NCBI RefSeq assembly: GCF_900167565.1
Contig: NZ_FUZV01000002.1
Coordinates: forward strand, 806,001-870,000
DNA: 64,000 nt
Source: Pseudoxanthomonas indica
Lineage (GTDB): Bacteria; Pseudomonadota; Gammaproteobacteria; Xanthomonadales; Xanthomonadaceae
Direction: 5' to 3'
Part shown: positions 29,012 to 41,390 of the stretch, piece by piece
Layout: the number at the start of each line of letters is the position of its first letter
Position numbering within the stretch: the stretch's first letter is position 1
Notes under the pieces: model-generated
The model's input: the letters and a program-made list of their open reading frames with translations, nothing else
Database searches by the model: none
Told to the model about the DNA's origin: nothing
Program-made: the position numbers and the translations under genes

Positions 29012-29845
29012 ATGAAGCTCTGTGGATTTGATGTTGGCCTGGATAAACCGCTGTTCCTGATCGCCGGCCCCTGCGTGATCGAGTCGATGCAACTGCAGCT
29101 CGATGTGGCCGGGCAGCTGAAAGAGATCACCGGCAAGCTGGGGATGAACTTCATCTTCAAATCCAGCTTCGACAAGGCCAATCGCACCTCCGGCACCAGC
29201 TTCCGCGGCCCCGGCATGGAAGAAGGCCTGAAGGTGCTGGCCGAAGTGAAGAAGCAGATTGGCGTGCCGGTGCTGACCGACGTGCACGAGTACACGCCGA
29301 TGGACGAAGTGGCCTCGGTGGTCGATGTGCTGCAGACGCCGGCGTTCCTGGTCCGCCAGACCGACTTCATCAAGAAGGTCTGCGCCGCCGGCAAGCCGGT
29401 CAACATCAAGAAGGGTCAGTTCCTCTCGCCGTGGGACATGAAGCCGGTGGTGGAGAAGGCCAAGTCGACCGGCAACCAGGACATCATGGTCTGCGAGCGC
29501 GGCGCCAGCTTTGGCTACAACAACCTGGTCAGCGACATGCGCAGCCTGAGCGTGATGCGCGACACCGGTTGCCCGGTGGTCTTCGACGCCACCCATTCGG
29601 TGCAGTTGCCGGGCGGGCAGGGCACCAGTTCCGGTGGCCAGCGCGAATTTGTTCCCGTGCTGGCGCGTGCGGCGGTGGCGGTGGGTGTTTCGGGCTTGTT
29701 TGCCGAGACCCATCCGGATCCGTCCAAGGCCCTGTCCGACGGCCCCAATGCCTGGCCGCTGGCAAAGATGGAAGCGCTGCTGGAAACCCTGCTGGCGCTG
29801 GATTCCATCACCAAGAAGAACGGCTTTCTGGAATCCCAGGTCTGA
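29012..29845 (+). CDS. kdsA: 3-deoxy-8-phosphooctulonate synthase (KDO-8-P synthase)
   Basis: 277 residues; AAGGAG sits 7 bases before the ATG. Family blocks are [89 protein letters not shown] and [19 protein letters not shown]. It condenses phosphoenolpyruvate with arabinose-5-phosphate for the KDO of lipopolysaccharide. The next gene, eno, makes its phosphoenolpyruvate substrate. Confidence 0.97.
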   Translation: MKLCGFDVGLDKPLFLIAGPCVIESMQLQLDVAGQLKEITGKLGMNFIFKSSFDKANRTSGTSFRGPGMEEGLKVLAEVKKQIGVPVLTDVHEYTPMDEVASVVDVLQTPAFLVRQTDFIKKVCAAGKPVNIKKGQFLSPWDMKPVVEKAKSTGNQDIMVCERGASFGYNNLVSDMRSLSVMRDTGCPVVFDATHSVQLPGGQGTSSGGQREFVPVLARAAVAVGVSGLFAETHPDPSKALSDGPNAWPLAKMEALLETLLALDSITKKNGFLESQV

Positions 29846-31261
<1,416 letters not shown>

Positions 31262-31263
31262 GC

Positions 31264-31611
31264 GTGCGGCGGATCGTCTGGCTGCTGCTGGCACTGGTAC
31301 TGCTGCTCACGTGGCTGCAGTACAAGTTCTGGTTTGGCGCCGGCAGCTCCAGCGACGTGGTGGCACTGGAAAGCCAGGTGATCGTGCAGAAGCGCGAGAA
31401 CGCCGGATTGCAGGAACGCAACGACGCGCTCGCGGCGGAAGTGGAAGATCTGAAGTCCGGCGAAGCCGCGGTGGAAGAGCGCGCGCGCAGCGAGCTGGGC
31501 ATGATCAAGCCGGGCGAGAAGTTCTATCGCGTCGTCGAGAGCACGCCACCACCGCCCGTCGTCGACGATCCGGATGAAGCCCCGGCGCCGGCCAGCGAGC
31601 AGGCGCCCTGA
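31264..31611 (+). CDS. ftsB: Cell division protein FtsB
   Basis: 115 residues with a GTG start 2 bases after eno. One membrane helix ([21 protein letters not shown]) is followed by a coiled coil ([32 protein letters not shown]) and the FtsB signature [21 protein letters not shown] proline-rich C-terminal tail extends beyond the usual end. FtsB joins FtsL and FtsQ in the divisome and helps activate septal wall synthesis. Its stop overlaps the ispD start (TGATG). Confidence 0.94.
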   Translation: MRRIVWLLLALVLLLTWLQYKFWFGAGSSSDVVALESQVIVQKRENAGLQERNDALAAEVEDLKSGEAAVEERARSELGMIKPGEKFYRVVESTPPPPVVDDPDEAPAPASEQAP

Positions 31612-32309
31612 TGGCCGGGATTTGGACGGTGATTCCCGCCGCCGGTCGCGGCACCCGTTTTGGCGGTGATTTGCCCAAGCAGTACCTGCAGGTGGGCGGA
31701 CAGACCGTGCTGGCGCATACGCTGGCCGCGCTGTTCGCGCATGAGGCGGTGGAAGGCGCGATCATCGTGCTCTCGGCCGAAGACGCCGACTGGCCGGGCT
31801 GGTCCGACTTCGAAGGCAAACCGCTGCAAACCTGCGTTGGTGGAGCCACCCGCGCCGAGTCGGTGTTGGCCGGCCTGCGCGCGCTGCCGGAGCAGGTGCG
31901 CGGCGATGATTTCGTGCTGGTGCACGATGCCGCCCGTCCCAATCTGTCGCGCACGGATCTGGCCGCCCTGCTGGAACGCGGCCGCGCCGATCCGGTGGGC
32001 GCCATCCTGGCTGCGCCGGTGCGCGATACCCTCAAGCGCGCAGGCGACGACGGCGGCATCGATGGGACCGAATCGCGCGAGCGGCTGTGGCGTGCGTTCA
32101 CGCCGCAGTTGTTCCGCCGCCTGCAGCTGTCACGCGCGCTCGAGCACGCCGCACAGGCCGGCATCGACGTGACCGACGAGGCCATGGCAATGGAGCGGCA
32201 AGGCCTGCGTCCGCTGCTGATCGAGGGTGCGGAAAGCAACTTCAAAATCACCACGCCCGCCGATCTGGCACGCTTCGAATTCGAACTGCAGCGCCGACCG
32301 GCGCGGTAG
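31611..32309 (+). CDS. ispD: 2-C-methyl-D-erythritol 4-phosphate cytidylyltransferase
   Basis: 232 residues. The CTP-binding block [19 protein letters not shown] is followed by [27 protein letters not shown] and [11 protein letters not shown]. It activates MEP with CTP, the third step of the non-mevalonate isoprenoid pathway. Translation is likely coupled to ftsB through the one-base TGATG overlap. ispF follows, but after a spacer with its own promoter-like box and a REP palindrome. Confidence 0.95.
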   Translation: MAGIWTVIPAAGRGTRFGGDLPKQYLQVGGQTVLAHTLAALFAHEAVEGAIIVLSAEDADWPGWSDFEGKPLQTCVGGATRAESVLAGLRALPEQVRGDDFVLVHDAARPNLSRTDLAALLERGRADPVGAILAAPVRDTLKRAGDDGGIDGTESRERLWRAFTPQLFRRLQLSRALEHAAQAGIDVTDEAMAMERQGLRPLLIEGAESNFKITTPADLARFEFELQRRPAR

Positions 32310-32329
32310 GCCGGCCTGCTGGCGGACGC

Positions 32330-32335
32330 TAGAAT
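32330..32335 (+). promoter_or_regulatory. Candidate -10 element for ispF-truD
   Basis: TAGAAT lies 49 bases upstream of the ispF ATG. The transcript leader would contain the REP palindrome at 32343-32367. Confidence 0.4.
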
Positions 32336-32342
32336 GGTCTGG

Positions 32343-32367
32343 TTTCGGGGCTGAGGCCCCTCCTACA
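32343..32367. repeat. REP-type palindrome in the ispF leader
   Basis: TTTCGGGGCTGAGGCCCC followed by TCCTACA: the same element as at 21524, with one change in the loop region. It ends 11 bases before the ispF start codon. Confidence 0.75.
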
Positions 32368-32378
32368 GGTTCGCACTC

Positions 32379-32882
32379 ATGCCGCATTCCATGGTCGCCC
32401 AGCTTCCTTTCCGTGTTGGCCAAGGCTTCGACGTGCATGCCTTCGGCGAGGGCGATCACGTGATGCTCGGCGGTGTGCTGGTGCTGCATGATCGCGGCGT
32501 GCTGGCGCACAGCGACGGCGACGTGGTGCTGCACGCCTTGTGCGACGCGATGCTGGGCGCGCTTGCATTGGGCGATATCGGCCAGCACTTTCCGCCCTCC
32601 GATCCGAAATGGAAGGGCGCCGACAGCCGCCAGTTCCTGCGTCATTGCCTGGGCTTGGTGCGTGCGCGCGGCTACGAGATGGGCAATGTGGACGTCACCG
32701 TAATCGGCGAGCGCCCCAAGATTGGCCCGCATGCGGCGGCGATGCGCGAACTGATGGCGCATGATCTGGGCATCGTGGTCGAACAGGTGAGCGTCAAGGC
32801 CACCACCACCGAGAAGCTGGGCTTCACCGGTCGCGGCGAAGGCATCGCCGCGCAGGTGGTGGTGCTGTTGATCAAACGATGA
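32379..32882 (+). CDS. ispF: 2-C-methyl-D-erythritol 2,4-cyclodiphosphate synthase
   Basis: 167 residues from the ATG at 32379; an ATG at 32391 would match the usual length of about 160 more closely. Zinc-site block [13 protein letters not shown], then [30 protein letters not shown] and the C-terminal [18 protein letters not shown]. It cyclises CDP-ME-2-phosphate to MEcPP in isoprenoid synthesis. The stop overlaps truD as ATGA. Confidence 0.95.
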   Translation: MPHSMVAQLPFRVGQGFDVHAFGEGDHVMLGGVLVLHDRGVLAHSDGDVVLHALCDAMLGALALGDIGQHFPPSDPKWKGADSRQFLRHCLGLVRARGYEMGNVDVTVIGERPKIGPHAAAMRELMAHDLGIVVEQVSVKATTTEKLGFTGRGEGIAAQVVVLLIKR

Positions 32883-33913
32883 GCAACGAACTTCCGCGCG
32901 CCTTCGGGCCTTCAGTGATGCAGGCGCGCTTTCGCAGTGCGCCCGAGGACTTTTTCGTCGAGGAACTGCCAGGCTTCGAACCCACCGGCGAAGGCGAGCA
33001 TCTGCTGCTGACCATCGAAAAGCGTGGCCTCAATACCGCCTTCGTCGCCCAGCGGCTGGCGCAGTGGGCGGGCATCGCCGAGATGGGCGTGAGCTATGCC
33101 GGCCTGAAGGATCGCCACGCGGTCACCCACCAGCGTTTCAGCGTGCACCTGCCCAAGCGACAGGCGCCGGACCTGGCGGACCTGGCCAGCGACGACCTGC
33201 GCGTGCTTGCATCGACCTGGCACAACCGCAAGCTGCCGCGTGGCGCGCTGGCGGGCAATCGTTTCGTGCTGCTGTTGCGCGAGGTGCAGGGCGAGCGCAC
33301 GGCCATCGAGGCGCGGCTGGGCGAAATAGCCCGTCACGGCTTGCCGAACTGGTTCGGCGAACAGCGCTTTGGCCGCGATGGCGGCAATGTCGCTTCCGCA
33401 CTGGCGATGTTCGCGGGTCGACGGGTCAAGCGCGATCAACGTTCCATCTTCCTGTCCGCGGCGCGTTCGGAATTGTTCAACCGCGTGCTGGCGGCACGGC
33501 TGGCAGCAGGCAACTGGAACACCGCCATGGACGGCGAAGTCTGGATGCTTGACGGCAGCCGCAGCGTGTTCGGGCCCGAGCCCTGGAACGACACGCTGGC
33601 GCAGCGCCTGGCTGAGTTCGACATCCATCCCAGTGGTGCGCTCTGGGGCGCCGGCGAGCTGCGCACGCAAGGCGACTGCCGCGCGTTGGAACTGCAGGCG
33701 CTGGAAGGCGACACCGCGCAACGCCTGCGGGCCGGACTGGAAGTTGCCGACCTCAAGCAGGAACGTCGCGCGTTGCGTTTGCGGCCTGCTGACCTCGCCT
33801 GGCAATGGCAGGCCGATGACGTCTTGCAGCTGGCGTTCGCGCTGCCGCCCGGCAGCTATGCCACCGGCGTGCTGCATGAGCTCGGTGAAGTCAGCGAGGC
33901 CGCGCGCCAGTAA
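32879..33913 (+). CDS. truD: tRNA pseudouridine(13) synthase
   Basis: 344 residues. The TruD signature [15 protein letters not shown] contains the catalytic Asp. Other family blocks are [45 protein letters not shown] and [12 protein letters not shown]. It isomerises U13 of tRNA-Glu to pseudouridine. It overlaps ispF by four bases, an arrangement also seen in other gammaproteobacteria, where truD is followed directly by surE; here a minus-strand smr gene intervenes. Confidence 0.94.
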   Translation: MSNELPRAFGPSVMQARFRSAPEDFFVEELPGFEPTGEGEHLLLTIEKRGLNTAFVAQRLAQWAGIAEMGVSYAGLKDRHAVTHQRFSVHLPKRQAPDLADLASDDLRVLASTWHNRKLPRGALAGNRFVLLLREVQGERTAIEARLGEIARHGLPNWFGEQRFGRDGGNVASALAMFAGRRVKRDQRSIFLSAARSELFNRVLAARLAAGNWNTAMDGEVWMLDGSRSVFGPEPWNDTLAQRLAEFDIHPSGALWGAGELRTQGDCRALELQALEGDTAQRLRAGLEVADLKQERRALRLRPADLAWQWQADDVLQLAFALPPGSYATGVLHELGEVSEAARQ

Positions 33914-33920
33914 GCGGCCT

Positions 33921-34466
33921 TCAGCGCCGCGACAACAGCACCACCACCGCGCCGGTACCGCCCTGGGCCGGTGGCGCCGAATGAAACGCCAGCACATCGG
34001 CGCGCTGCCGCAGCAGGCGATCCACCAGGTTCTTGAGTACCGGGATGTCGCGCTCGTTGCGGCTGCCCTTGCCATGGATGATGCGCACGCAACCCCATTC
34101 ATGCGCGCGTGCCTCCAGCAGGAACTCGCGCAACAGCGACTCGGCCTGCAACGCGCTGGCGCCATGCAAATCCAGCTCGTCCTGGGCCGAGAACTGGCCC
34201 TTGCGCAGGCGCTGGAACACCCGCGCCGGCACGCTGGCGCGGCGGAAGCTGAGCACGTCTGCCGCTTCCAGCAAGGCCATGTCGGCCAGGCCGCGCTGGA
34301 ACTCGCTGCGCGCTTCCACTTCATCTCGCTCGGCCATGCGCGCGGCGGGTCGTGGCCTTGGCCGGCTGGGCGGGGCGGCGGCGTCGGGCAGGCGCTTGAC
34401 CTCGCCAATGGCCTGGCGGAACAGCGCTGCGTCGTCGTCGTCGTCGTGGTCTTCGGGCGATGCCAT
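33921..34466 (-). CDS. Smr domain protein (endonuclease-like)
   Basis: 181 residues from the ATG at 34466; a GTG two codons upstream is possible. The N-terminal 50 residues are acidic then Pro/Arg-rich ([25 protein letters not shown]). The C-terminal Smr (MutS2-related) domain has [20 protein letters not shown] and [14 protein letters not shown], with HGKG as the core motif, then [21 protein letters not shown]. Smr proteins of this length (YdaL/SmrA type) are nicking or RNA-acting nucleases. It is convergent with truD (7-base gap) and divergent from surE. Confidence 0.88.
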   Translation of the reverse strand: MASPEDHDDDDDAALFRQAIGEVKRLPDAAAPPSRPRPRPAARMAERDEVEARSEFQRGLADMALLEAADVLSFRRASVPARVFQRLRKGQFSAQDELDLHGASALQAESLLREFLLEARAHEWGCVRIIHGKGSRNERDIPVLKNLVDRLLRQRADVLAFHSAPPAQGGTGAVVVLLSRR

Positions 34467-34571
34467 CGGCACAGCTTAGGTGCTGGGGCGCATGCGTCAA
34501 TCACGCGCCAGCGCGTGCGCGGTGCGCGGTCATCCGCATCCGGTATCATGGCCGGGTTCCCGAGGAGACCC

Positions 34572-35351
34572 ATGCGCGTACTAGTCAGCAACGACGACGG
34601 CGTCGACGCCCCCGGTATCCATGCGCTGGCCGATGGCCTGCGCCAGGCCGGGCACGAGGTGTTCGTCATCGCCCCGGATCGTGATCGATCCGGCGCCAGC
34701 AATTCGCTCACGCTGGATCTGCCGATCCGCCTGAAGCGACTGGATCACTACACCTGCAGCGTGGCCGGCACGCCGACCGACTGCGTGCATCTGGCGCTGA
34801 CCGGCATGCTGGAGTTCGAGCCGGATATCGTAGTGTCGGGCATCAACAACGCCGCCAACCTCGGTGATGACGTGATCTACTCCGGCACCGTGTCGGCGGC
34901 GATGGAAGGGCGCTTCCTCGGCCTGCCCGCGGTGGCGATGTCGCTGGTCACGCGCAATCACGATGCCCGCCATTTCGAGACCGCCGCGCGCGCCGCGGTG
35001 GAAATCGTGGCCCGGCTCAAGGCCGATCCGCTGCCGGCCGACACCATCCTCAACGTCAACGTGCCGGATCGCGCCTGGAGCGAGATTGCCGGCTTCGAAG
35101 TGACCCGCCTGGGCAATCGCCATCGTTCCGAACCGTGCATCGCGCAGTCCGATCCGCGCGGCAACACGGTGTACTGGATTGGCCCGGCTGGCCCGGAGCA
35201 GGACGCCGGCCCCGGCACGGATTTCCATGCCGTGCGTACGGGCCATATCTCGATTACGCCCATCCATGTGGATCTGACCCGTTACCAGGCGCTGGAAAAA
35301 GTGGCCGGTTGGGTCGGCGGCCTGACCGCCGCGCTGGAGGAGCCGCTGTGA
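34572..35351 (+). CDS. surE: 5'/3'-nucleotidase SurE
   Basis: 259 residues from the ATG at 34572, with GAGGAG upstream. SurE blocks are [12 protein letters not shown] (metal-binding Asp pair), [26 protein letters not shown] and [26 protein letters not shown]. It removes phosphate from nucleoside monophosphates and exopolyphosphate in the cytoplasm, often linked to stationary-phase survival. A TATCAT box at 34544 is a candidate -10. It overlaps pcm by four bases (GTGA). Confidence 0.95.
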   Translation: MRVLVSNDDGVDAPGIHALADGLRQAGHEVFVIAPDRDRSGASNSLTLDLPIRLKRLDHYTCSVAGTPTDCVHLALTGMLEFEPDIVVSGINNAANLGDDVIYSGTVSAAMEGRFLGLPAVAMSLVTRNHDARHFETAARAAVEIVARLKADPLPADTILNVNVPDRAWSEIAGFEVTRLGNRHRSEPCIAQSDPRGNTVYWIGPAGPEQDAGPGTDFHAVRTGHISITPIHVDLTRYQALEKVAGWVGGLTAALEEPL

Positions 35352-36025
35352 CGCCGCGTTTGCGTCTGCAGCCGGAAGCGGTGGGGATGGGCATGACCTC
35401 GCAGCGCGTTCGCGACCGGCTGGTGGATCGCCTGCGCGAGTCGGGCATCCGCAATGAAAACGTGCTCAATGCGATTCGCGTGGTGCCACGCCATCTGTTT
35501 GTCGATGAAGCGCTGGCTACCCGCGCCTACGAAGACACGGCATTGCCGATTGGGCACAGCCAGACCATTTCCCAGCCCTGGGTGGTGGCGCGGATGACCG
35601 AGGCCCTGCTGGAAACCGCACCCAAGAAGGTGCTGGAAATTGGCACCGGTTCGGGGTATCAGGCGGCGGTGCTGGCGGTGCTGGGACTGGAAGTGCACAC
35701 CGTCGAGCGCATCGGCGATCTATTGCGGCAAGCGCGCAAGCGCCTGCGCCAGCTGGGCATGAATGTGCGCAGCAAGCACGATGACGGCCGCATCGGCTGG
35801 CCCGAGCACGGCCCCTATGACGGCATCCTGGTCACGGCCGCGGCACCTGCATTGGTGCATGCGCTGATCGATCAACTGGCGGTGGGTGGCAGCCTGATTG
35901 CTCCGGTCGGTGGCCCGGCTTCGCAATCGCTGGTGCGTCTGAGCAAGCGCGATGACGGCAGCGTGCACGAGGAAACCCTGGCGCCCGTGGTATTCGTACC
36001 GTTGTTGTCGGGCACCCTGGACTGA
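35348..36025 (+). CDS. pcm: Protein-L-isoaspartate O-methyltransferase
   Basis: 225 residues from the GTG at 35348, which overlaps the surE stop as GTGA and gives the usual N-terminus ([20 protein letters not shown]). Catalytic segment [27 protein letters not shown]-binding [19 protein letters not shown] and [18 protein letters not shown]. It methylates isoaspartyl residues to start repair of aged proteins. surE-pcm-nlpD is a classic stationary-phase/damage repair cluster. Confidence 0.95.
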   Translation: MTPRLRLQPEAVGMGMTSQRVRDRLVDRLRESGIRNENVLNAIRVVPRHLFVDEALATRAYEDTALPIGHSQTISQPWVVARMTEALLETAPKKVLEIGTGSGYQAAVLAVLGLEVHTVERIGDLLRQARKRLRQLGMNVRSKHDDGRIGWPEHGPYDGILVTAAAPALVHALIDQLAVGGSLIAPVGGPASQSLVRLSKRDDGSVHEETLAPVVFVPLLSGTLD

Positions 36026-36031
36026 GGCTGG

Positions 36032-36643
36032 ATGAAGATCTTCAAACCGCTCTACGAACGCGCAATCCAATGGGCCAGACACCCGCGCGCGCCTGCATTG
36101 CTGACCGGTTTGAGTTTCGTCGAGGCCATCGTGTTTCCGGTGATGCCGGAAGTGATGCTGGCGCCGATGTCGCTGGCCCAGCCCAAACGCGCTTTCTGGT
36201 TTGCCACGCTGAGCCTGATCGGCTCCTTGGCCGGCGCGCTGGTCGGCTATGCCCTGGGTCACTTCGCCTTCGCTGCAGTGCAGCCGTTGATCGAGTGGCT
36301 GGGCTGGAGCGCGAAAATTGACGCGCAGGTCGCCCACCTGCGCGAGGTCGTGGCCGAATCGCCCTGGCGCGCGTTCTGGCTGCTGGTGCTGGCTGGCTTT
36401 ACGCCGATTCCGCTGAAGATATTTACGTGGGCCTCAGGCATTGTCGGCGTGCCGCTGATACCGTTCTTCGCCAGCATGCTGGTGGGGCGGGGCAAGCGCG
36501 TGTACCTGGTGGCCGGCGCCATCCGCCTGGGCGGCGCGCGTGCGGAAGCCGCCTTGCACCGCTGGATCGAGCCGGTCGGCTGGATCGCCAGCGTCCTGCT
36601 GGCCGCGCTGATCGGCTGGCTGGTATGGCAGGCTTATCATTGA
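36032..36643 (+). CDS. YqaA-family (SNARE-associated/DedA-like) membrane protein
   Basis: 203 residues, starting 6 bases after pcm. It has about four to five membrane helices with the DedA-like motif SFVEAIVFPVMPEVMLAPMSLAQP near the N-terminus and LAGFTPIPLKIFTWASGIVGVPLIPFFASMLVGRGKR, the conserved F-T/R-P-x-P ... G-R-x-x-R pattern. Members are inner-membrane proteins; DedA relatives are linked to lipid flipping and membrane homeostasis, but this subgroup's role is not fixed. It sits between pcm and nlpD in a co-directional run. Confidence 0.87.
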   Translation: MKIFKPLYERAIQWARHPRAPALLTGLSFVEAIVFPVMPEVMLAPMSLAQPKRAFWFATLSLIGSLAGALVGYALGHFAFAAVQPLIEWLGWSAKIDAQVAHLREVVAESPWRAFWLLVLAGFTPIPLKIFTWASGIVGVPLIPFFASMLVGRGKRVYLVAGAIRLGGARAEAALHRWIEPVGWIASVLLAALIGWLVWQAYH

Positions 36644-36689
36644 GCCGCCGCACCGCCTTATGCACTCCATGATGGAAACGAGCGAACGG

Positions 36690-37508
36690 ATGACGAACGC
36701 CACACGCGCCCTGAAACTGATCTGCGTGATCACCGCCGCCACACTTGGCATGGCGGCATGCACCAGTACGGTGGTGCGGGAGTCCGGCACCTCGCGCGGC
36801 AGCAGCCGCGTGGTCTCGCAACCCAAATACGGCAACAGCGTCAAGGTGGAGCGCGGCGAAACGCTGTACGGCATCGCCTTCCGCAACGGCATCGACTTCC
36901 GCGATCTGGCCGCCTGGAACAACATCGGATCGCCTTACACCATCTATCCCGGCCAGACCCTTCGGTTGTATCCGAGCGGCGCCAGCGGTAGTCGTCCTGC
37001 CTCGACTGCATCCGGCAGCGGCACGCCGACGACCGTCGCCACCGGCAAGCCGCGTCCCGCGACCACGGCGGGAACAGTCGGCACGGTCGCCACCGCGCCA
37101 AAGCCCGCGCCGGTTTCCAGCGCTCCGTCCAGCAGTGGTTTCAGCTGGCGCTGGCCGGCCGATGGCCATGTGATCAACCGCTACGTCGCCGGTGACGCCG
37201 GGCGACAGGGCATCGACATCGCCGGCAGCAGCGGCCAGGCCGTGCGCGCTGGTGCCGATGGCGTGGTCGTATACTCGGGCGCCGGCTTGGTCGGCTATGG
37301 CGAACTGATCATCATCAAGCACAGCGAAGCGTGGCTGTCCGCCTACGGGCACAATCGCAAGCGCCTGGTCAACGAAGGCCAGAACGTCAAGGCTGGCCAG
37401 CAGATTGCCGAGATGGGCAGCAGCGGTGCGGCGCGCGAGATGCTGCACTTCGAGATCCGCTACAACGGCAAGCCCGTCGACCCGCAGATTTATCTGCCTT
37501 CGAGGTAA
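36690..37508 (+). CDS. nlpD: NlpD-like lipoprotein: LysM plus degenerate LytM (M23) domain, amidase activator
   Basis: 272 residues from the ATG at 36690 (in-frame ATGs at 36660 and 36669 are alternatives). Lipobox GMAAC is followed by a LysM domain (VKVERGETLYGIAFRNGIDFRDLAAWNNI), a Ser/Thr/Pro-rich linker of about 70 residues and a C-terminal LytM/M23 domain (GIDIAGSSGQAVRAGADGVVVYSG; GYGELIIIKHSEAWLSAYGHN; LHFEIRYNGKPVDP). The first zinc ligand His before GIDI is replaced by Arg-Gln, as in E. coli NlpD, so it is probably not a peptidase but an activator of a septal amidase such as AmiC. No rpoS follows. Confidence 0.9.
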   Translation: MTNATRALKLICVITAATLGMAACTSTVVRESGTSRGSSRVVSQPKYGNSVKVERGETLYGIAFRNGIDFRDLAAWNNIGSPYTIYPGQTLRLYPSGASGSRPASTASGSGTPTTVATGKPRPATTAGTVGTVATAPKPAPVSSAPSSSGFSWRWPADGHVINRYVAGDAGRQGIDIAGSSGQAVRAGADGVVVYSGAGLVGYGELIIIKHSEAWLSAYGHNRKRLVNEGQNVKAGQQIAEMGSSGAAREMLHFEIRYNGKPVDPQIYLPSR

Positions 37509-37529
37509 TCGGGCTGCACCCGATTACCT
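37506..37529 (+). terminator. Hairpin at the end of nlpD, possible terminator
   Basis: GAGGTAATCGGG/CCCGATTACCTC forms a perfect 12-bp stem around a 5-base loop; it includes the nlpD stop codon. There is no T-run. Confidence 0.4.
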
Positions 37530-37530
37530 C

Positions 37531-37634
37531 CCAAAGTTTGCATTGGCAAACTTTGGGCCCCGCGATGCGCTTCCGATCCCCCATTCGCACCTGCGGTGCG
37601 AATCGCCCGCCGTTCCGGGCTGCGCCTGTCACTC
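37531..37634 (+). repeat. Three-hairpin composite element, copy 2 (third hairpin degraded)
   Basis: Hairpin 1 CCCAAAGTTTGC/GCAAACTTTGGG (37531-37558), linker CCCCGCGATGCGCTTCCGA, hairpin 2 ATTCGCACC-TGC-GGTGCGAAT. Where hairpin 3 is expected the sequence is CGCCCGCCGTTCCGGGCTGC, no longer a clean stem. A complete copy follows directly in the same orientation. Confidence 0.8.
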
Positions 37635-37726
37635 CCAAAGTTTGCTTCGCAAACCTTGGGCCCCGCTATGCGCTTCCGAACCCCCATTCGCACCTGCGGT
37701 GCGAATCGCCCCCTTACCAAGGGGGC
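37635..37726 (+). repeat. Three-hairpin composite element, copy 3 (complete)
   Basis: Hairpin 1 CCCAAAGTTTGC/GCAAACCTTGGG (37635-37661), linker CCCCGCTATGCGCTTCCGAA, hairpin 2 ATTCGCACC-TGC-GGTGCGAAT (37687-37707), hairpin 3 CCCCCTTACCAAGGGGG (about 37709-37725). It abuts the stop codon of the minus-strand Mth938-domain gene. Confidence 0.85.
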
Positions 37727-38107
37727 TTAGGACTTCGATGAGATCAGGAAGCCGGCGACGACGCGGCGGGCTTCGCCGGCGAGGACGTTGAAGGTGCGCG
37801 CGGCGGCGGCGTTGGTCATCACTTCGATGCCGACGCCTCGGGTCAGGCCGGCGGCGAGCACCGCGGCGCTGGGGAAGATTTGCTGGTCGCCGGTGCCGAG
37901 CAGGATCACTTCCGGTTGCAGGGCCAGCAGGGGAGCCAGGTCTTCGGGAGTCAGCGTGCTGATGTCGCTGGGCGCCCAGTCTTCCTGCAATGCCGACGGT
38001 GACAGCACGAAGCTGCGCGTCAGTACGCGGTCATTGACCTTGGCGCTGCGGCCATCGGCCGCGCGCAGGGTGTAGGCGTAATCCGGGAGTTCGTGGCTCA
38101 GCTGCAT
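37727..38107 (-). CDS. Mth938-domain (DUF498) protein
   Basis: 126 residues from the ATG at 38107; the frame extends 12 codons further with a weaker start. Blocks DRVLTRSFVLSPSALQEDW, LQPEVILLGTGDQQIFPSAAVLAAGLTRGVGIEVMTNAAAARTFNVLAGEARRVVAGFL match the Mth938 domain family (NDUFAF3-like fold). Function in bacteria is unproven; the mitochondrial relative NDUFAF3 assists complex I assembly. It sits 32 bases after yhbY on the same strand, so the two may be co-transcribed. Confidence 0.87.
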   Translation of the reverse strand: MQLSHELPDYAYTLRAADGRSAKVNDRVLTRSFVLSPSALQEDWAPSDISTLTPEDLAPLLALQPEVILLGTGDQQIFPSAAVLAAGLTRGVGIEVMTNAAAARTFNVLAGEARRVVAGFLISSKS

Positions 38108-38139
38108 GGGTGACTCGATGCGGGCGGCAGCCCGGATAA

Positions 38140-38445
38140 TCAACCGCGCGGCAGGACGATCTGGCGGTGATCCTTGCTCTGGCGATACAGCACGGCGGTG
38201 TGGCCAATGCGCTGCACCAGTGCGGCTCCACTTTGCTCGACGAGCGCGGCAATCGCAGCATCGCGTGCTTCGCGGTCTTCACCGCCCACCTTGACCTTGA
38301 CCAGTTCGTGGTGCTCCAGCACCTCGTCGAGCTCGGCGATGAAGGCCGGAGTGACGCCCTTGGCGCCGATCTGCAGCAGTGCTTTCAGGTCATGGGCCTG
38401 GCCACGCAGGAATCGGTTTTGGGCGGAAGTCAGGGCAACGGGCAT
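38140..38445 (-). CDS. yhbY: YhbY family RNA-binding protein (CRM domain)
   Basis: 101 residues. The CRM/YhbY domain spans nearly the whole protein: [49 protein letters not shown], with the GxxG-like IGAKG loop, then [11 protein letters not shown]. It binds pre-50S ribosomal particles in E. coli. It is divergent from rlmE, a 23S rRNA methyltransferase gene, so two ribosome-assembly genes share a 94-base promoter region containing TATCAT. Confidence 0.92.
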   Translation of the reverse strand: MPVALTSAQNRFLRGQAHDLKALLQIGAKGVTPAFIAELDEVLEHHELVKVKVGGEDREARDAAIAALVEQSGAALVQRIGHTAVLYRQSKDHRQIVLPRG

Positions 38446-38539
38446 GCAGGAACGGAAGGTCGCAAGGGGTGTTCAGGGTATCATGGCCGCCTTTCCCGCC
38501 GCCGCCGCCGGCTGTCGCAAAGCCCGCGGAGACACCCTG

Positions 38540-39172
38540 ATGGCCACCCGTAGCAAGAGCAGCCAGCGTTGGCTGAAAGAGCATTTCTCCGATCCCTACG
38601 TCAAGAAGGCGCAGGCCGAAGGCTTGCGCTCGCGTGCGGCCTACAAGCTGGAGGAACTGCTCGAGCGCGACCGCCTGCTCAAGCCGGGCATGGTGGTGGT
38701 GGACCTGGGTGCAGCCCCGGGCGGCTGGTCGCAGTTTGTCCGCCAGGCTCTGGGTGATAAGGGCCGGGTGGTGGCCATGGATATCCTGGAGATGCCCTCG
38801 CTGGCCGGAGTCGAGTTCCTTCATGGTGACTTCAGGGAACAAGCCGTGTTATCCCAGCTGGAAGCCATGTTGGGCGGGCAGGCGGTGGACCTTGTGCTGT
38901 CGGATATGGCCCCCAATAAGAGTGGGGTGGACGCGGTCGACCAGCCGCGCATGATGCACCTGGCCGAGCTGGCGATGGATTTCGCCGATGGCCACCTCAA
39001 GCCTGGGGGTGCGTTCTTGATCAAGTTGTTCCAGGGCACCGGGTTCGATGACTACGTCAAGGAACTGCGGCGCCGGTACGACAAGGTCGCCATCCGCAAG
39101 CCGGACGCCTCGCGCAAGCGGTCGCCGGAGGTTTACGCGCTGGGCCAGGGCAAGCGCGCGCAGATCAAGTAA
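38540..39172 (+). CDS. rlmE: 23S rRNA (uridine(2552)-2'-O)-methyltransferase
   Basis: 210 residues from the ATG at 38540, with GGAGA upstream; the frame is open further upstream but lacks homology. Family blocks [34 protein letters not shown]-binding [37 protein letters not shown] and catalytic-region [17 protein letters not shown] with [19 protein letters not shown] tetrad residues are in these blocks. It methylates U2552 late in 50S assembly. ftsH follows, the same pair as rlmE-ftsH in E. coli. Confidence 0.95.
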   Translation: MATRSKSSQRWLKEHFSDPYVKKAQAEGLRSRAAYKLEELLERDRLLKPGMVVVDLGAAPGGWSQFVRQALGDKGRVVAMDILEMPSLAGVEFLHGDFREQAVLSQLEAMLGGQAVDLVLSDMAPNKSGVDAVDQPRMMHLAELAMDFADGHLKPGGAFLIKLFQGTGFDDYVKELRRRYDKVAIRKPDASRKRSPEVYALGQGKRAQIK

Positions 39173-39215
39173 GGTGGTTTAACGTGGGCAATGTGAACGA
39201 GGTACGGCGGGGCCG

Positions 39216-41153
<1,938 letters not shown>

Positions 41154-41187
41154 TCCAACAGTTCTCGAATTGCCAAACCTGTAATCA

Positions 41188-41280
41188 GCCCCCTTGGTAA
41201 GGGGGCAACGAGCGCCATAGGCGCGAGTGGGGGATCGGCAGCGCGAAGTGGGGCCCGAAGTTTGCCACGCAAACTTTGGG
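41188..41280 (-). repeat. Three-hairpin composite element, copy 4 (inverted)
   Basis: Read on the minus strand: hairpin 1 CCCAAAGTTTGC/GCAAACTTCGGG, linker CCCCACTTCGCGCTGCCGAT, hairpin 2 with core GCGCC-TAT-GGCGC, hairpin 3 GCCCCCTTACCAAGGGGGC. It has the same order and spacing as copy 3. It lies between the ftsH stop and its terminator. Confidence 0.85.
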
Positions 41281-41310
41281 GTTTACCCGGCGCAGCCGGG
41301 TAAACCTGTC

Positions 41311-41342
41311 ACAAAGGACGGCTCCGGCCGTCCTTTGTTTTT
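41311..41342 (+). terminator. Rho-independent terminator after ftsH
   Basis: ACAAAGGACGGC-TCCG-GCCGTCCTTTGT followed by TTTTG. A perfect stem just upstream (GTTTACCCGGC/GCCGGGTAAAC, 41281-41306) adds a second hairpin. Confidence 0.88.
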
Positions 41343-41390
41343 GTGGATAATCAGATCGCAACCTGCGGTCGCCACGCCAGGAGGATTCAG

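Noticed and set aside
37500..37730. CRISPR-like reading of the repeated CCCAAAGTTTGC units
   Set aside because: Repeats are few, unequally spaced, palindromic over several stems and dispersed across the window; no cas gene is present.
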